Shown here: positions 6,821-15,080 of the stretch, piece after piece
Layout of the letters: every line of letters starts with the position of its first letter
Numbering within the stretch: the stretch's first letter is position 1
Assembly: GCA_021850955.1 (NCBI GenBank)
Contig: JAJZKH010000003.1
Span: 1-20,131, forward strand
From: Microcaldota archaeon
Lineage (GTDB): Archaea > Micrarchaeota > Micrarchaeia > Micrarchaeales > CABMGC01
Reading direction: 5' to 3'
DNA length: 20,131 nt
Notes under the pieces: model-generated
Databases searched by the model: none
Told to the model about the DNA's origin: nothing
What the model saw: the letters and a program-made list of their open reading frames with translations, nothing else
Position numbers and translations under genes: made by a program

Positions 6821-7444
6821 TTATATTAATTTAGTAGCTATTCCTGCAAGTAATAGGAATATTATAACTACCACTACCCAGGTAACAATTAAAACTACTA
6901 GGGACATTACCCAACTTATTTTCTGGAATCTTCCCATCCATACAATGATACTAACTAAACTCCATATAAAAATTATTAATCCCACTATGGCTCCAACAAT
7001 AGGTATTCCAAGAAGGAAGAACAGTAATATATAGACCATGCTTGCGTATACCATTGCATTGAATGTTGCATTATAACCTTGCTTGAATTGTTTTAATAAT
7101 TTACCAAAAATGTGATAAATTAAAGCATCAATAAGAAGTCCTAAAGGCATAAGTATCCAAAAATATACAACTACTAATACTACTATTACTAAAGTTACTG
7201 CAGTACCAAATAATCCAATTAATGATCCTAGGTGAGAATTACTAGCTACGGTTGTTAACAATGCTCCAATTGTTCCTACAAATGCAGTACTGATTAAAGC
7301 AGCAACTATTACAGCAAGTATCAACGGAATTAACGAAGCTTTATAGTAAAATCCTAAACCTTGTGCAACGCCCATTGCTTTCGGAGTTTTATCTTTAAGC
7401 AAAATTATGTCTATTGCTTTCTTTGTTTCATCAACGAAGATCAT
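6821..7444 (-). CDS. Yip1-domain-like membrane protein
   Basis: A 207-residue integral membrane protein with about 30 cytoplasmic residues followed by five hydrophobic spans (about 36-58, 78-105, 129-147, 149-171 and 177-200). This is the layout of the Yip1 family, whose members in eukaryotes act in membrane traffic; the function of archaeal members is unknown. The N-terminal segment with IDIILLKDKTPKAMG and the central loop FGKLLKQFKQGYNATFNAM between spans 2 and 3 resemble Yip1-domain proteins of archaea. The ATG at 7442-7444 has GGTG (7451-7454) six bases upstream, a strong ribosome-binding site. It follows the ZIP-like gene on the same strand after 100 bases. Confidence 0.75.
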   Translation of the reverse strand: MIFVDETKKAIDIILLKDKTPKAMGVAQGLGFYYKASLIPLILAVIVAALISTAFVGTIGALLTTVASNSHLGSLIGLFGTAVTLVIVVLVVVYFWILMPLGLLIDALIYHIFGKLLKQFKQGYNATFNAMVYASMVYILLFFLLGIPIVGAIVGLIIFIWSLVSIIVWMGRFQKISWVMSLVVLIVTWVVVVIIFLLLAGIATKLI

Positions 7445-7544
7445 TTTTTACACCAAACCTAATTAAATAAGTAAATTCATAAATCTTTGTTATTTTCCAT
7501 AGTTATAAAATTAGAGTAAATTGAAAAACTTAGAATTTAAGATA

Positions 7545-8300
7545 TCAAATGAGATTTACTAGGAATCCGATTAAAAATCCTAAAAATATTCCTAGGTATA
7601 AAATTCTATGGCGTAAAACGTCTATATCCTTCAATTGATGTCTTATCATAGGTATTAGAACATAAAGTATAGTTCCTATTGCAAGGCCACTGAAAAATAC
7701 CTCAAATACTTTTGAGCTATAGTAAAAACCAGTTACTCCTCCTATAACTGTTGGTAGTCCCCCTATTAGAAGTAATATTAAAATCTTCCAAGGATTTCTT
7801 TCTTCCTCTCTTAATAATGGTGCAACTATTGGGAATCCTTCTGTTATATTTTGTAAGATGAAACCGATCAAAACTACTAATGCTGCACCTGAAAGAAATC
7901 CTATATTTGCAGATAATGAACCAAACACTAAACCTTCTGTAAGATTTTGTAAACCTATTCCTATAGCTATCATTAAAGATAACTTAGTTGCCGTACTACC
8001 TCCTTTAGGATTTTTTTCAAAGTAGTAAAGCATAAAGAAGCCTATAGCTAAAGCACAAGCAAATACTATTCCTATTACTGGATTTGCACCATAGCCATAT
8101 AATGAGTTATTTTTGTATAAATAACTACTAACTCCTGAAAATATATCTGATATTAAGAAAATAAGAATGCCTATCGCAATAGCATTTAGCAGTGACATGA
8201 GGTTTTTACTAGTTTTTTTTCTCATGATTAATGGCATAGATAAATAAATTGAAAAACCCATTATGAATGAGAATACTACTGTCAATATGAAATTTGCCAT
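7545..8300 (-). CDS. ZIP-family-like membrane transporter with altered metal motifs
   Basis: A 251-residue protein with about eight hydrophobic spans, the size and topology of ZIP metal-ion transporters, which import zinc, iron or other divalent metals. The two signature helices are recognisable: GLQNLTEGLVFG (116-127) and ILQNITEGFPIVAPL (148-162). In typical ZIPs both begin with His (HNxxEG), but here Gln118 and Gln150 replace both histidines, while Asn119, Glu122, Asn151 and Glu154 remain. I read the codons directly and both are CAA. The His-rich loop common in ZIPs is absent. The changed ligands suggest altered metal selectivity or another substrate. The gene is divergent from the P-loop kinase at 8409, and an inverted repeat lies between its ATG and its TATA box. 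Confidence 0.82.
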   Translation of the reverse strand: MANFILTVVFSFIMGFSIYLSMPLIMRKKTSKNLMSLLNAIAIGILIFLISDIFSGVSSYLYKNNSLYGYGANPVIGIVFACALAIGFFMLYYFEKNPKGGSTATKLSLMIAIGIGLQNLTEGLVFGSLSANIGFLSGAALVVLIGFILQNITEGFPIVAPLLREEERNPWKILILLLIGGLPTVIGGVTGFYYSSKVFEVFFSGLAIGTILYVLIPMIRHQLKDIDVLRHRILYLGIFLGFLIGFLVNLI

Positions 8301-8312
8301 TAAAACACTAAC

Positions 8313-8327
8313 TATAACCTAGTTATA
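8313..8327 (-). promoter_or_regulatory. Inverted repeat in the leader of the ZIP-like gene
   Basis: TATAAC (8313-8318) and GTTATA (8322-8327) surround CTA, 13-27 bases before the ZIP-like ATG and next to an AT-rich TATA-like element (AAAATATA on the minus strand). The position overlaps the likely transcription start, where an archaeal repressor could block initiation. A metal-responsive operator is only a guess. Confidence 0.35.
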
Positions 8328-8408
8328 TTTTAGCTTTTATATCTTAATATATTTAAAGTTATTGATTAAAAAGCAAATTATTTTATAATTTGAATTACTA
8401 AAAATTTT

Positions 8409-8939
8409 ATGACAAAATTATTTTTTATTTATGGACCTCCGGGGGTAGGAAAACTTACAGTTTCAAAGGAGTTATCTAAATTGAATAACGGTAAAATATT
8501 TCATAATCACTTATCAATAGATTTTGTATCTTCTATGTTTAAAAGAGACCATGAAAAATTTGGAGAGCTTATAGATAAATACAGACTAGATTTATTAAAA
8601 GAGGCAGTTTCTGTAAATGTAGAAAATATAATTATGACCTCTGTTTATATTAAAAATTTAGATGATCCTTTTATTAAAAATATAATAAATATATTAAATG
8701 AAAAAAACGGAGAAGTATGTTTCGTTAGGTTAATTTGTAATATGGAAAAATTAAAGGATAGAGTTCAAGATGAATCTAGAAAAAGTTTTGGTAAGTTAAC
8801 TGATAAAAAAATTCTTGAGGAATTTGTATCAACAAGTGATGTAACCAGTGAAATTCCTTTTGTCAAATCATTAACAATTGATAATACTACTATCAATCCT
8901 TCTGATGTTGCAAAAATGATTTTAGATTACTATAAATAA
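8409..8939 (+). CDS. P-loop NMP/shikimate-kinase-like protein
   Basis: A 176-residue single-domain P-loop protein of the nucleotide- or small-molecule-kinase type. Seen: Walker A GPPGVGKLTVSKEL (9-22) at the very N-terminus, HNHLSIDFV as a probable substrate segment, a strand ending in NIIMTSVYI where family members bind substrate or Mg, and DRVQDESRKSFGKLTD as an Arg/Lys-rich lid region. The residue after the Walker Lys is Leu16 instead of Ser/Thr, with Thr17 next; GKLT variants occur in this group of kinases. The substrate cannot be told. A TATA-like TTTATAAT (8382-8389) about 23 bases before the ATG suggests a leaderless mRNA. Its stop TAA is immediately followed by the stop of the convergent gene. 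Confidence 0.75.
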   Translation: MTKLFFIYGPPGVGKLTVSKELSKLNNGKIFHNHLSIDFVSSMFKRDHEKFGELIDKYRLDLLKEAVSVNVENIIMTSVYIKNLDDPFIKNIINILNEKNGEVCFVRLICNMEKLKDRVQDESRKSFGKLTDKKILEEFVSTSDVTSEIPFVKSLTIDNTTINPSDVAKMILDYYK

Positions 8940-9755
8940 TTACCTAATACTTTTACTTAAAACTTCAAATAACTCCTTATTTATTAAACCATTACTCATA
9001 ACTGCTCCAAAAATTTCATTATCTACATATCTTTGTTCCTTTCCTGTTAACGAAGTAACTTTTCCTCCTGCTTGTGGTATAATAACAGAAAGAGCTGCAC
9101 TGTCATACGTGAATCTTGCAGGATGAATTGCTGCGTCGAAATCTCCAGAGGCAACTAAATTTCCACTGTATACTATTGATCCTAACATTAAAACAGAGGC
9201 TCCTGCTTTTACTAAGTTTTTATGCGCATTAAATAACTCAATTTGCGCACCTGGCCAGTAACTCATGCCTATTACTGCATTTTTCAATTTATTTTTATTA
9301 CTGGTCGATATTTTTTTACCATTTAATGTCGCACCATTTCCTAAACCTGCAACATATAATCTATCCATAAACGGATCAGTTGTAATGCCAATAATAGGTA
9401 CTTCATTCTTTAACAAAGCAAGTGAGAATGAACATGTAGGTGAACCATGTAAAAATGATATTGTACCATCTAAAGGATCACACACCCATGTATAAGTTGC
9501 ATTGCTTTTTAAAACTGATCTCTCTTCACCTAAGACTTGATGTGTATTAAAAGTAGAGCTAACCTTTTCAATCAACATTTCATTTATTTTTACATCGGTT
9601 TTAGTTACTGGTGTATTGTCTTCTTTTAAAGTAAATTCTTTTTTGTTAAAATCAGCTCTAATTATACTTCCAGCTTCTTTTGCAAACTCCTTCCCAAAAT
9701 CTAAGAAAAACTCATTAACATTTCTATTTACTGGTTTTTTATTAACATTGAACAT
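8940..9755 (-). CDS. Inositol monophosphatase family protein
   Basis: A Mg-dependent, Li-sensitive-type sugar phosphatase. In archaea such enzymes hydrolyse inositol-1-phosphate and often fructose-1,6-bisphosphate. Seen in 271 residues: GEE (76-78), WVCDPLDGTISFLHG (90-104) with metal ligands Asp93 and Asp96, and YDSAA (217-221) with Asp218 as the third-metal ligand (Trp is usual in place of Tyr217). YVDNEIFGAVMSNG near the C-terminus also fits. Which phosphate ester it uses is not decided by the sequence; histidinol phosphatase is another possibility. The N-terminus carries about 12 extra residues before the first helix. A TATA-like palindrome about 31 bases upstream indicates its own promoter. 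Confidence 0.88.
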   Translation of the reverse strand: MFNVNKKPVNRNVNEFFLDFGKEFAKEAGSIIRADFNKKEFTLKEDNTPVTKTDVKINEMLIEKVSSTFNTHQVLGEERSVLKSNATYTWVCDPLDGTISFLHGSPTCSFSLALLKNEVPIIGITTDPFMDRLYVAGLGNGATLNGKKISTSNKNKLKNAVIGMSYWPGAQIELFNAHKNLVKAGASVLMLGSIVYSGNLVASGDFDAAIHPARFTYDSAALSVIIPQAGGKVTSLTGKEQRYVDNEIFGAVMSNGLINKELFEVLSKSIR

Positions 9756-9780
9756 TTAATCAATATTTATATTATTTTTT

Positions 9781-9792
9781 AGATATATATCT
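9781..9792 (-). promoter_or_regulatory. Palindromic TATA box of the IMPase gene
   Basis: AGATATATATCT is a perfect 12-base palindrome centred about 31 bases before the ATG at 9755, the right place for a minus-strand TATA box with a very short leader. Confidence 0.5.
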
Positions 9793-9803
9793 GTGACTAC
9801 TTG

Positions 9804-10832
9804 TTACTTTTTGCTGTTTTTTATAAAATAAATAAACGAGTTAAATGCGGGTTTTGTTTTTAATGAAGTTGCATTCAGTAATCCAAAGTCCGCACCTGCT
9901 CCTGTTCCACCTATTAAATCATACCAATAAACTCTTTTTATAAATGGATAATCAGAGAAGAAGTTGAATTCCTGTGTCAAAAATGAAGCTTGTTTTTGTT
10001 GTGAAAGATTCACTCCTACTGTAAAGTTGTTTGAAGGAATTCCTGTTTCGGTTATCCAAATAGGTTTTTTAGTAAGATTTTCATACAAATTAATTGTAAA
10101 GTTGTATACTTGTTTTAGGGAAACGTTTTGATAAGGATCTTGTGTTAAGTTGTAAATAGGCATACTGTAAGCATGTACTGATATTGCATCACAGTACTTA
10201 CTTGCACCATAACTCCAGACATTTTTATAAAAATAATATTCCTGTTGGACTGTACTTATTGGGAATAACTCTGCACCACCAAAACAAACTATAGTTGAGT
10301 TTGGTTCTACTTGTTTTATTATTTCATAAGCAGATTTAATCATATTAAAGTAATGTAATGCACTTCCATTTTCATATCCGCTTTGAAACTCACCAAATAA
10401 AGGTTCATTATAAATTTCCCACTCATTAATTTTTGGATATTTTTTGAGTGCTTCTCTAATGCTGTTATTCCAATTAGACAAAGACCAATTACATCCAGAA
10501 GCACATCCATTTTGCGAAGGCTGTGCATTAACTGTTTGATAATCTAAAATACCTAAGTACTCTCCATTATTATTTACTACATTCATTATTGTAGCATTTT
10601 TACTACTGCTAAAAGAAATATCTGTTCTAAAACATGTTATTCCATTGGCTAAAGCAATGTTCATTATTATGTTGTTGTTTGCTGCGTTGATGCAAAACTT
10701 TTGCGAATAAGTTTTATTTACATTTGATAAGTTTACATTATTTGAACTTGGATTTGAATTAATATATGTAAAAATTAAAAAAACAGAAATTAAAATAATA
10801 GCAAGGATAACTACAAAAAGATACTTTTTCAT
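9804..10832 (-). CDS. Secreted or membrane-anchored glycoside hydrolase, clan GH-A (GH39/GH5-like)
   Basis: A retaining (beta/alpha)8-barrel glycosidase acting outside the cell. Seen in 342 residues: Lys-rich start and one hydrophobic span (about 4-23) serving as signal anchor or signal peptide, a Ser/Asn linker, then the barrel. The acid/base is Glu143 in WEIYNEP and the nucleophile Glu262 in IWITETGIPS, with VHAY (219-222) between them, the clan-A order. VYWYDLIGG follows as a late barrel strand. I count about 14 N-x-S/T sequons and six cysteines (47, 67, 110, 114, 183, 214), consistent with a glycosylated, possibly disulfide-bonded exoprotein. The substrate is unknown; GH39-type xylosidases and GH5-type glucanases share these motifs. 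The N-terminal barrel strands are short, so the fold may be divergent. Confidence 0.8.
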   Translation of the reverse strand: MKKYLFVVILAIILISVFLIFTYINSNPSSNNVNLSNVNKTYSQKFCINAANNNIIMNIALANGITCFRTDISFSSSKNATIMNVVNNNGEYLGILDYQTVNAQPSQNGCASGCNWSLSNWNNSIREALKKYPKINEWEIYNEPLFGEFQSGYENGSALHYFNMIKSAYEIIKQVEPNSTIVCFGGAELFPISTVQQEYYFYKNVWSYGASKYCDAISVHAYSMPIYNLTQDPYQNVSLKQVYNFTINLYENLTKKPIWITETGIPSNNFTVGVNLSQQKQASFLTQEFNFFSDYPFIKRVYWYDLIGGTGAGADFGLLNATSLKTKPAFNSFIYFIKNSKK

Positions 10833-10855
10833 TTTTAATCAATATACTTTTATGA

Positions 10856-10866
10856 TTGTATATTTT
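10856..10866 (-). promoter_or_regulatory. TATA box of the glycoside hydrolase gene
   Basis: On the minus strand AATATACAAT lies about 28 bases before the ATG at 10832, which implies a leaderless or nearly leaderless mRNA. No GGTG-type site precedes this ATG. Confidence 0.4.
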
Positions 10867-10920
10867 AAAGTTATCTCTAGAAAATATTTAGTAATTAACT
10901 AAAATTATTTTGGTAAACTG

Positions 10921-10932
10921 TTTTTATATTCT
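10921..10932 (+). promoter_or_regulatory. TATA box of the 2H phosphoesterase gene
   Basis: TTTTTATATTCT is centred about 24 bases before the ATG at 10950, in the divergent gap from the glycoside hydrolase gene. Confidence 0.5.
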
Positions 10933-10949
10933 ATGTAGTTAATTACATT

Positions 10950-11477
10950 ATGAATTCTGAAGAAGGAGTTGGAGCTTCAATATGGCTTTTACCATCAAAA
11001 GATATTATCTCAATTCTTAATCCAATAATCTCTAGGTTATCACAAAAATATGGATCTCCTTTATTTGAACCACATATTACTTTGTGTAAAAAAATAAAGT
11101 TAAAAAATAACTCAGTAGATGTGTTCAAAAAAACATTTAGAGATTCAAATGAGTTTGAAGTTGATGTAAACGGTATTAATCAATATTCTGAATATTTTAA
11201 ATGTGTATTTTTGTCATTAAATATGTCAGAAAACTTCAAAGATTTCCAGAGAAAGTCAACTTCAGTATTTAAATCTGAAATAAACGAATCAAATCCGCAC
11301 ATTAGTTTAATTTATGCAAATATCTCCGAAGATGAACGCCAAAAATTAGTTGATTCATTATCCGAAGAACTTAAAGATCTTAAAAAAATAAGAGTCAAAA
11401 AATTAAAGTTATACCTTACTCAAGGAAGTATTTATTCGTGGAGAGAACTCGCTTCGATTTCTTTAAAGAAAATATAA
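10950..11477 (+). CDS. 2H phosphoesterase, cyclic-phosphodiesterase-like
   Basis: A 175-residue protein with the two histidine motifs of the 2H superfamily: FEPHITLCKK with His42-Ile-Thr44, and NPHISLIYANI with His117-Ile-Ser119. These two HxT/S tetrads make the catalytic centre that opens cyclic phosphates. The pattern PHITL ... PHISLIYA is closer to the CPDase group (acting on ADP-ribose 1'',2''-cyclic phosphate and similar nucleotides) than to ThpR/LigT RNA phosphodiesterases, whose motifs usually read HLTL. EndA in this window leaves 2',3'-cyclic phosphate ends, so a role in RNA-end metabolism is reasonable but unproved. The stop TAA abuts the stop of the convergent MetRS gene with no bases between. 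Confidence 0.82.
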   Translation: MNSEEGVGASIWLLPSKDIISILNPIISRLSQKYGSPLFEPHITLCKKIKLKNNSVDVFKKTFRDSNEFEVDVNGINQYSEYFKCVFLSLNMSENFKDFQRKSTSVFKSEINESNPHISLIYANISEDERQKLVDSLSEELKDLKKIRVKKLKLYLTQGSIYSWRELASISLKKI

Positions 11478-12941
11478 CTACTTTATTTTTTCAAATAAAT
11501 GTCCTTCTTTTTTAACTTTTCCTGTATATGTCTTAAATGTACAATCACTTAAATTTTCTACTTTATTTCCTAATTGTTTTCTTATTTTTTCGGAAGTTTC
11601 TGGCATAAATGGTGCGATAAGTATAGATATTATCCTTAATGATTCTAATAAATTATAAAGTACTGAACCTAACTCTTCTCCAGAAAGCTTCCATGCTTCT
11701 TTTTCATTTATGTACTTATTTGTATTTCTCACTATTGACCAAATTTCTTCTATTGCATTAAATGTATCAAAATCATTCATATAATTGTTTATCTTTTGAA
11801 TATTGATTTTTTCTTCTAATTCTTTATTACCTTTTATATCTCCAGAAAACTTCTCAACAAGTGTAAGTGTTCTGTAAACAAGATTACCTAAATCATTAAC
11901 TAACTCTCCATTTATCCTCGATATTAATGCTTTTTCAGAAAAATCAGCATCGTCTCCTAATGGAATTTCTCTAACATAAAAATATCTTAATGAATCATTT
12001 CCATACTTTTTAATTATATCTAATGGGTCTACAACATTTCCTAATGATTTAGACATTTTTTTACCTTCAACTGTCCACCATCCATGTGCGAATATTGTTT
12101 TTGGAACATCTAAACCAATTGAAAATAACATAGCTGGCCATATGACAGAATGGAACCAATTGATTTCTTTTCCGACGAGATGTAAATCAGCTGGCCAGTA
12201 TTTTTTATAACTTTCATTTGGCCAGTTTATAGCTGAAAGATAATTTACTAAAGCATCAAACCATACATAAACTGTATGATCTTTTTCCATAGGAAGCTCT
12301 ACTCCCCATTTAACTGTGCTTCTTGAGATACTTATATCATTTAATCCTGATTTAACTCTATTTATTATCTCTTGAGACTTATTCTTAGGCATTAAAAATT
12401 TAGGATTCTTATTATAAAGTTCTAAAAGTCTGTCTTGATATTTACTTAATTTAAAAAAGTAACTTTCTTCCTTTACTTTTTTAACTTCTCTTCCACAAAT
12501 TGGACACTTTCCATCAACTAGTTGTAACTCTGTTATAAAAGTTTCATCAGGTACGCAGTACCAACCTTCATACGCTCCCTTGTAAATATCTCCTTTTTTA
12601 TAAATCTCAGTTAAAAATTTACCTACTGTTTCAACATGTTTTTTATCAGTTGTTCTTATAAAATCATTATTTGTTATTCCTAAATCTTTCCACAAATTTT
12701 TATAATCTTCTGATACTTCATCAACTAATTCTTGAGGAGTTTTTTTACTTTTCTTAGCTGCTTCTTCTATCTTTTCTCCATGTTCATCTGTTCCAGTAAG
12801 AAAGAAAACATCATTTCCAGCTAATCTATGCCATCTAGCTAAAATATCCGCAATAATTACAGTATACGCAGTACCTATATGTGGCTTGTTTGTTACATAA
12901 AATATTGGAGTAGTGATATAATACTTAATAAAAAACACCAA
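11478..12941 (-). CDS. metG: Methionyl-tRNA synthetase, short bacterial-type
   Basis: Charges tRNA-Met. Seen: YYITTPIFYVTNKPHIGTAY with HIGT as the HIGH motif, the insert with GWYCVPDETF and CPICGREV, EESYFFKLSKYQDRL, AHGWWTVEGKKMSKSLGN with the KMSKS loop, and an anticodon-binding helical domain ending in LFEKIK. At about 480-487 residues it lacks the C-terminal EMAPII-like domain of long MetRS. The first zinc pair is degenerate (C-x2-D), as in zinc-poor bacterial forms, pointing to a bacterial origin. Start: TTG at 12941 is the upstream canonical option, but GGTG (12936-12939) overlaps it and lies exactly six bases before an ATT at 12927-12929, where the family's usual N-terminus KYYITTP would begin. 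The true start may be ATT 12929. Confidence 0.94.
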   Translation of the reverse strand: MVFFIKYYITTPIFYVTNKPHIGTAYTVIIADILARWHRLAGNDVFFLTGTDEHGEKIEEAAKKSKKTPQELVDEVSEDYKNLWKDLGITNNDFIRTTDKKHVETVGKFLTEIYKKGDIYKGAYEGWYCVPDETFITELQLVDGKCPICGREVKKVKEESYFFKLSKYQDRLLELYNKNPKFLMPKNKSQEIINRVKSGLNDISISRSTVKWGVELPMEKDHTVYVWFDALVNYLSAINWPNESYKKYWPADLHLVGKEINWFHSVIWPAMLFSIGLDVPKTIFAHGWWTVEGKKMSKSLGNVVDPLDIIKKYGNDSLRYFYVREIPLGDDADFSEKALISRINGELVNDLGNLVYRTLTLVEKFSGDIKGNKELEEKINIQKINNYMNDFDTFNAIEEIWSIVRNTNKYINEKEAWKLSGEELGSVLYNLLESLRIISILIAPFMPETSEKIRKQLGNKVENLSDCTFKTYTGKVKKEGHLFEKIK

Positions 12942-12985
12942 ACTTGAGATAAAACCTTTTACAATACACTCTTTTATTCCTTTAG

Positions 12986-12993
12986 AAATATAA
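12986..12993. promoter_or_regulatory. TATA box between metG and mcm, possibly bidirectional
   Basis: AAATATAA lies in the divergent gap. For mcm it predicts a start near 13015, fitting GTG 13017 as a leaderless start. Read as TTATATTT on the minus strand it predicts a start near 12963, giving metG a leader that contains its GGTG site. Confidence 0.4.
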
Positions 12994-13016
12994 ACACTAT
13001 GTACAGGGGTGATACT

Positions 13017-15077
13017 GTGGATGAAATAGCGAGCTCTGAATTAGAGGAGAAGTTTTCCGAGTTTTTGACTAATTATTACTCAGAACAAATAAAGGACATG
13101 TACATAAGTTACCCAAAAACAAGAAGCCTTAACTTAGATATGCATGACTTAGAAAGATTCGATACTGATATGGCCTTGCAGTTAATACACAAGCCAGATG
13201 AGCTTTTACCAATAGCTAATACTGCATTATCAAAGATGAATCCTGATCCCGAAGCAAAAGAGCCTGTTTACGCAAGATTTTATGGTGTTACTACTCAAGC
13301 GCCTATGATACAAGATGTAGGTTCTGAGTTTATAGGGCAATTTTTAACATTAGATTCATTAGTAGTTAAAAGATCTGAGATTACCCCAAAAGTAAATATT
13401 GGTTATTTTAAATGTTTATTTTGTGCAAGTGTCATTGAAATAAAAATGGAAAGGGATACAGTTGTAGAGATATGTCCACAATGTAAAAGAAAGTCATTAA
13501 AACAAGATCCGGAAAGATCTCGTTTCTCAAACTTACAAAGATTAGCTGTACAAGATCCCCTTGAAAGATTAAAAGGAAGCACTCCTACTTGGCAGTTAGA
13601 AGTCTGGATGGAGGACGATTTAGTTAACAGAGTAATCCCTGGAGATAGAATAGATATTACTGGCATTCTTAGAATAAAACCAAGGAGGAACTCAAGAGGT
13701 AAAGAAGATAAAATTTTATTTACTATGTTTTTTGAAGCTGTTTCAATAAAACCAAAACAAAAGGAATTTGCTGAGTTAGATATAACAGAAGACGATAAAA
13801 TAATAATACATGATTTATCAAAAGATCCTGAAGTTTTTGACAAAATAGCAAAGTCATTAGCTCCATCAATTTATGGACACAATGAAATTAAGAAAGCGTT
13901 GGTACTTCAACTTTTTGGAGGCACTCCTGACAAACGGTTAGTTGACGGTGCTGTAATAAGAAGCGATATTCACATGTTGTTAATAGGAGACCCTGGTAGT
14001 GCAAAAACAAGATTCTTACAAGCAGTAACTGAGATAGTCCCTAAGGGTATCTATGTAAGCGGTAAATCAACAAGCGGTGCTGGTCTTACAGCTGCAGCTG
14101 AAAGAGATGAGTTTTCAGAAGGAGGCTGGACATTAAAGGCCGGAGCACTTGTACTAGGTTCTGGTGGTGAGGTAAGTATAGACGAGTTCGATAAAATAGG
14201 CGATGAAGATAAATCAGCACTTCTAGAAGCTTTAGAGTCACAAAGCATAAGCGTAGCCAAAGCAGGAATAGTAGCTAAGTTCAGTGCTAAAACATCTGTA
14301 CTAGCCGCTGCGAACCCTAAGTATGGAAGATTCGATAAAAACATGTATCCAGCAGAGCAGTTTAATATATCACCTGCGTTGCTTTCAAGATTTGATTTAA
14401 TCTTTCCAATAACTGATGTATTAGATGAAGAACGTGACAGACAGATAGCGAGTCATATTATGATACAGCATGCAGCTGCAGGTGCAGAGATAGCTAATGA
14501 AAAAGAGTATGAACAAGTAGATAAACAACCAATTAGCACAGATCTCTTGAGAAAGTATGTTGCATATGCGCGTAAAAATGTCAAACCACGATTAGATAAC
14601 GAAGCAAGTCAAACAATTCAAAATTATTACGTTGAGTTAAGAAAGATAGGGATGAAGCAAGGAGCAGTTCCAATTACACCTCGTCAGATAGAAGGTTTAG
14701 TTAGACTTTCTGAAGCTAGTGCAAAGTCACGTCTTGCAGATAAGATAGAAAAGAAAGATGCAGATTTAGCAATATTCCTTCTTGATCATATGCTTACGAG
14801 TTTAGCAGTTGACAGGGGCGGAAGAAAAGATATTGATACTTTATTAACCGGAATGCCCAGGGAGAAAGTAGACAAGATGAATAATTTATTAAATGTTATT
14901 AAACGATTAGAAGATGAAGAAGATTACGCAAAGATAGCAAGAATATTGGAAGAAGCAGAAAAGTTAGGAATAGATAGAAACACAACAAGCAAGTATCTTC
15001 TTGAGTTAGAAAGAACTGGAGATGTATTTAGTCCAAGACAAGGTATTATAAAAATTGTAAAGAGAAGTGATGATTAA
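13017..15077 (+). CDS. mcm: MCM replicative DNA helicase
   Basis: Hexameric 3'-5' helicase that unwinds DNA at the replication fork. Numbering from GTG 13017 (686 residues): N-terminal domain with a C4 zinc site (Cys133, 136, 153 and 156), a beta-hairpin region, then the AAA+ motor with Walker A GDPGSAKT (324-331), Walker B SIDEFDK with Asp389 and Glu390, sensor-1 Asn433 in AANPKYG, and the arginine finger Arg458 in LLSRFD. A winged-helix domain ends the protein. There is no intein. An ATG at 12999 is in frame six codons earlier, but AGGGGTGAT (13005-13013) is a near-perfect ribosome-binding site five bases before GTG 13017, and the family N-terminus begins about there. The next gene starts about 14 bases after the stop. 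Confidence 0.97.
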   Translation: MDEIASSELEEKFSEFLTNYYSEQIKDMYISYPKTRSLNLDMHDLERFDTDMALQLIHKPDELLPIANTALSKMNPDPEAKEPVYARFYGVTTQAPMIQDVGSEFIGQFLTLDSLVVKRSEITPKVNIGYFKCLFCASVIEIKMERDTVVEICPQCKRKSLKQDPERSRFSNLQRLAVQDPLERLKGSTPTWQLEVWMEDDLVNRVIPGDRIDITGILRIKPRRNSRGKEDKILFTMFFEAVSIKPKQKEFAELDITEDDKIIIHDLSKDPEVFDKIAKSLAPSIYGHNEIKKALVLQLFGGTPDKRLVDGAVIRSDIHMLLIGDPGSAKTRFLQAVTEIVPKGIYVSGKSTSGAGLTAAAERDEFSEGGWTLKAGALVLGSGGEVSIDEFDKIGDEDKSALLEALESQSISVAKAGIVAKFSAKTSVLAAANPKYGRFDKNMYPAEQFNISPALLSRFDLIFPITDVLDEERDRQIASHIMIQHAAAGAEIANEKEYEQVDKQPISTDLLRKYVAYARKNVKPRLDNEASQTIQNYYVELRKIGMKQGAVPITPRQIEGLVRLSEASAKSRLADKIEKKDADLAIFLLDHMLTSLAVDRGGRKDIDTLLTGMPREKVDKMNNLLNVIKRLEDEEDYAKIARILEEAEKLGIDRNTTSKYLLELERTGDVFSPRQGIIKIVKRSDD

Positions 15078-15080
15078 GTA

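Noticed and set aside
12999..13016. ATG 12999 as mcm start
   Set aside because: The strong AGGGGTGAT site and the TATA spacing both point to GTG 13017; the six extra residues are not a family feature.
13403..13843. Minus-strand open frames within mcm (also near 14051-14344)
   Set aside because: Shadows of a well conserved helicase coding sequence.
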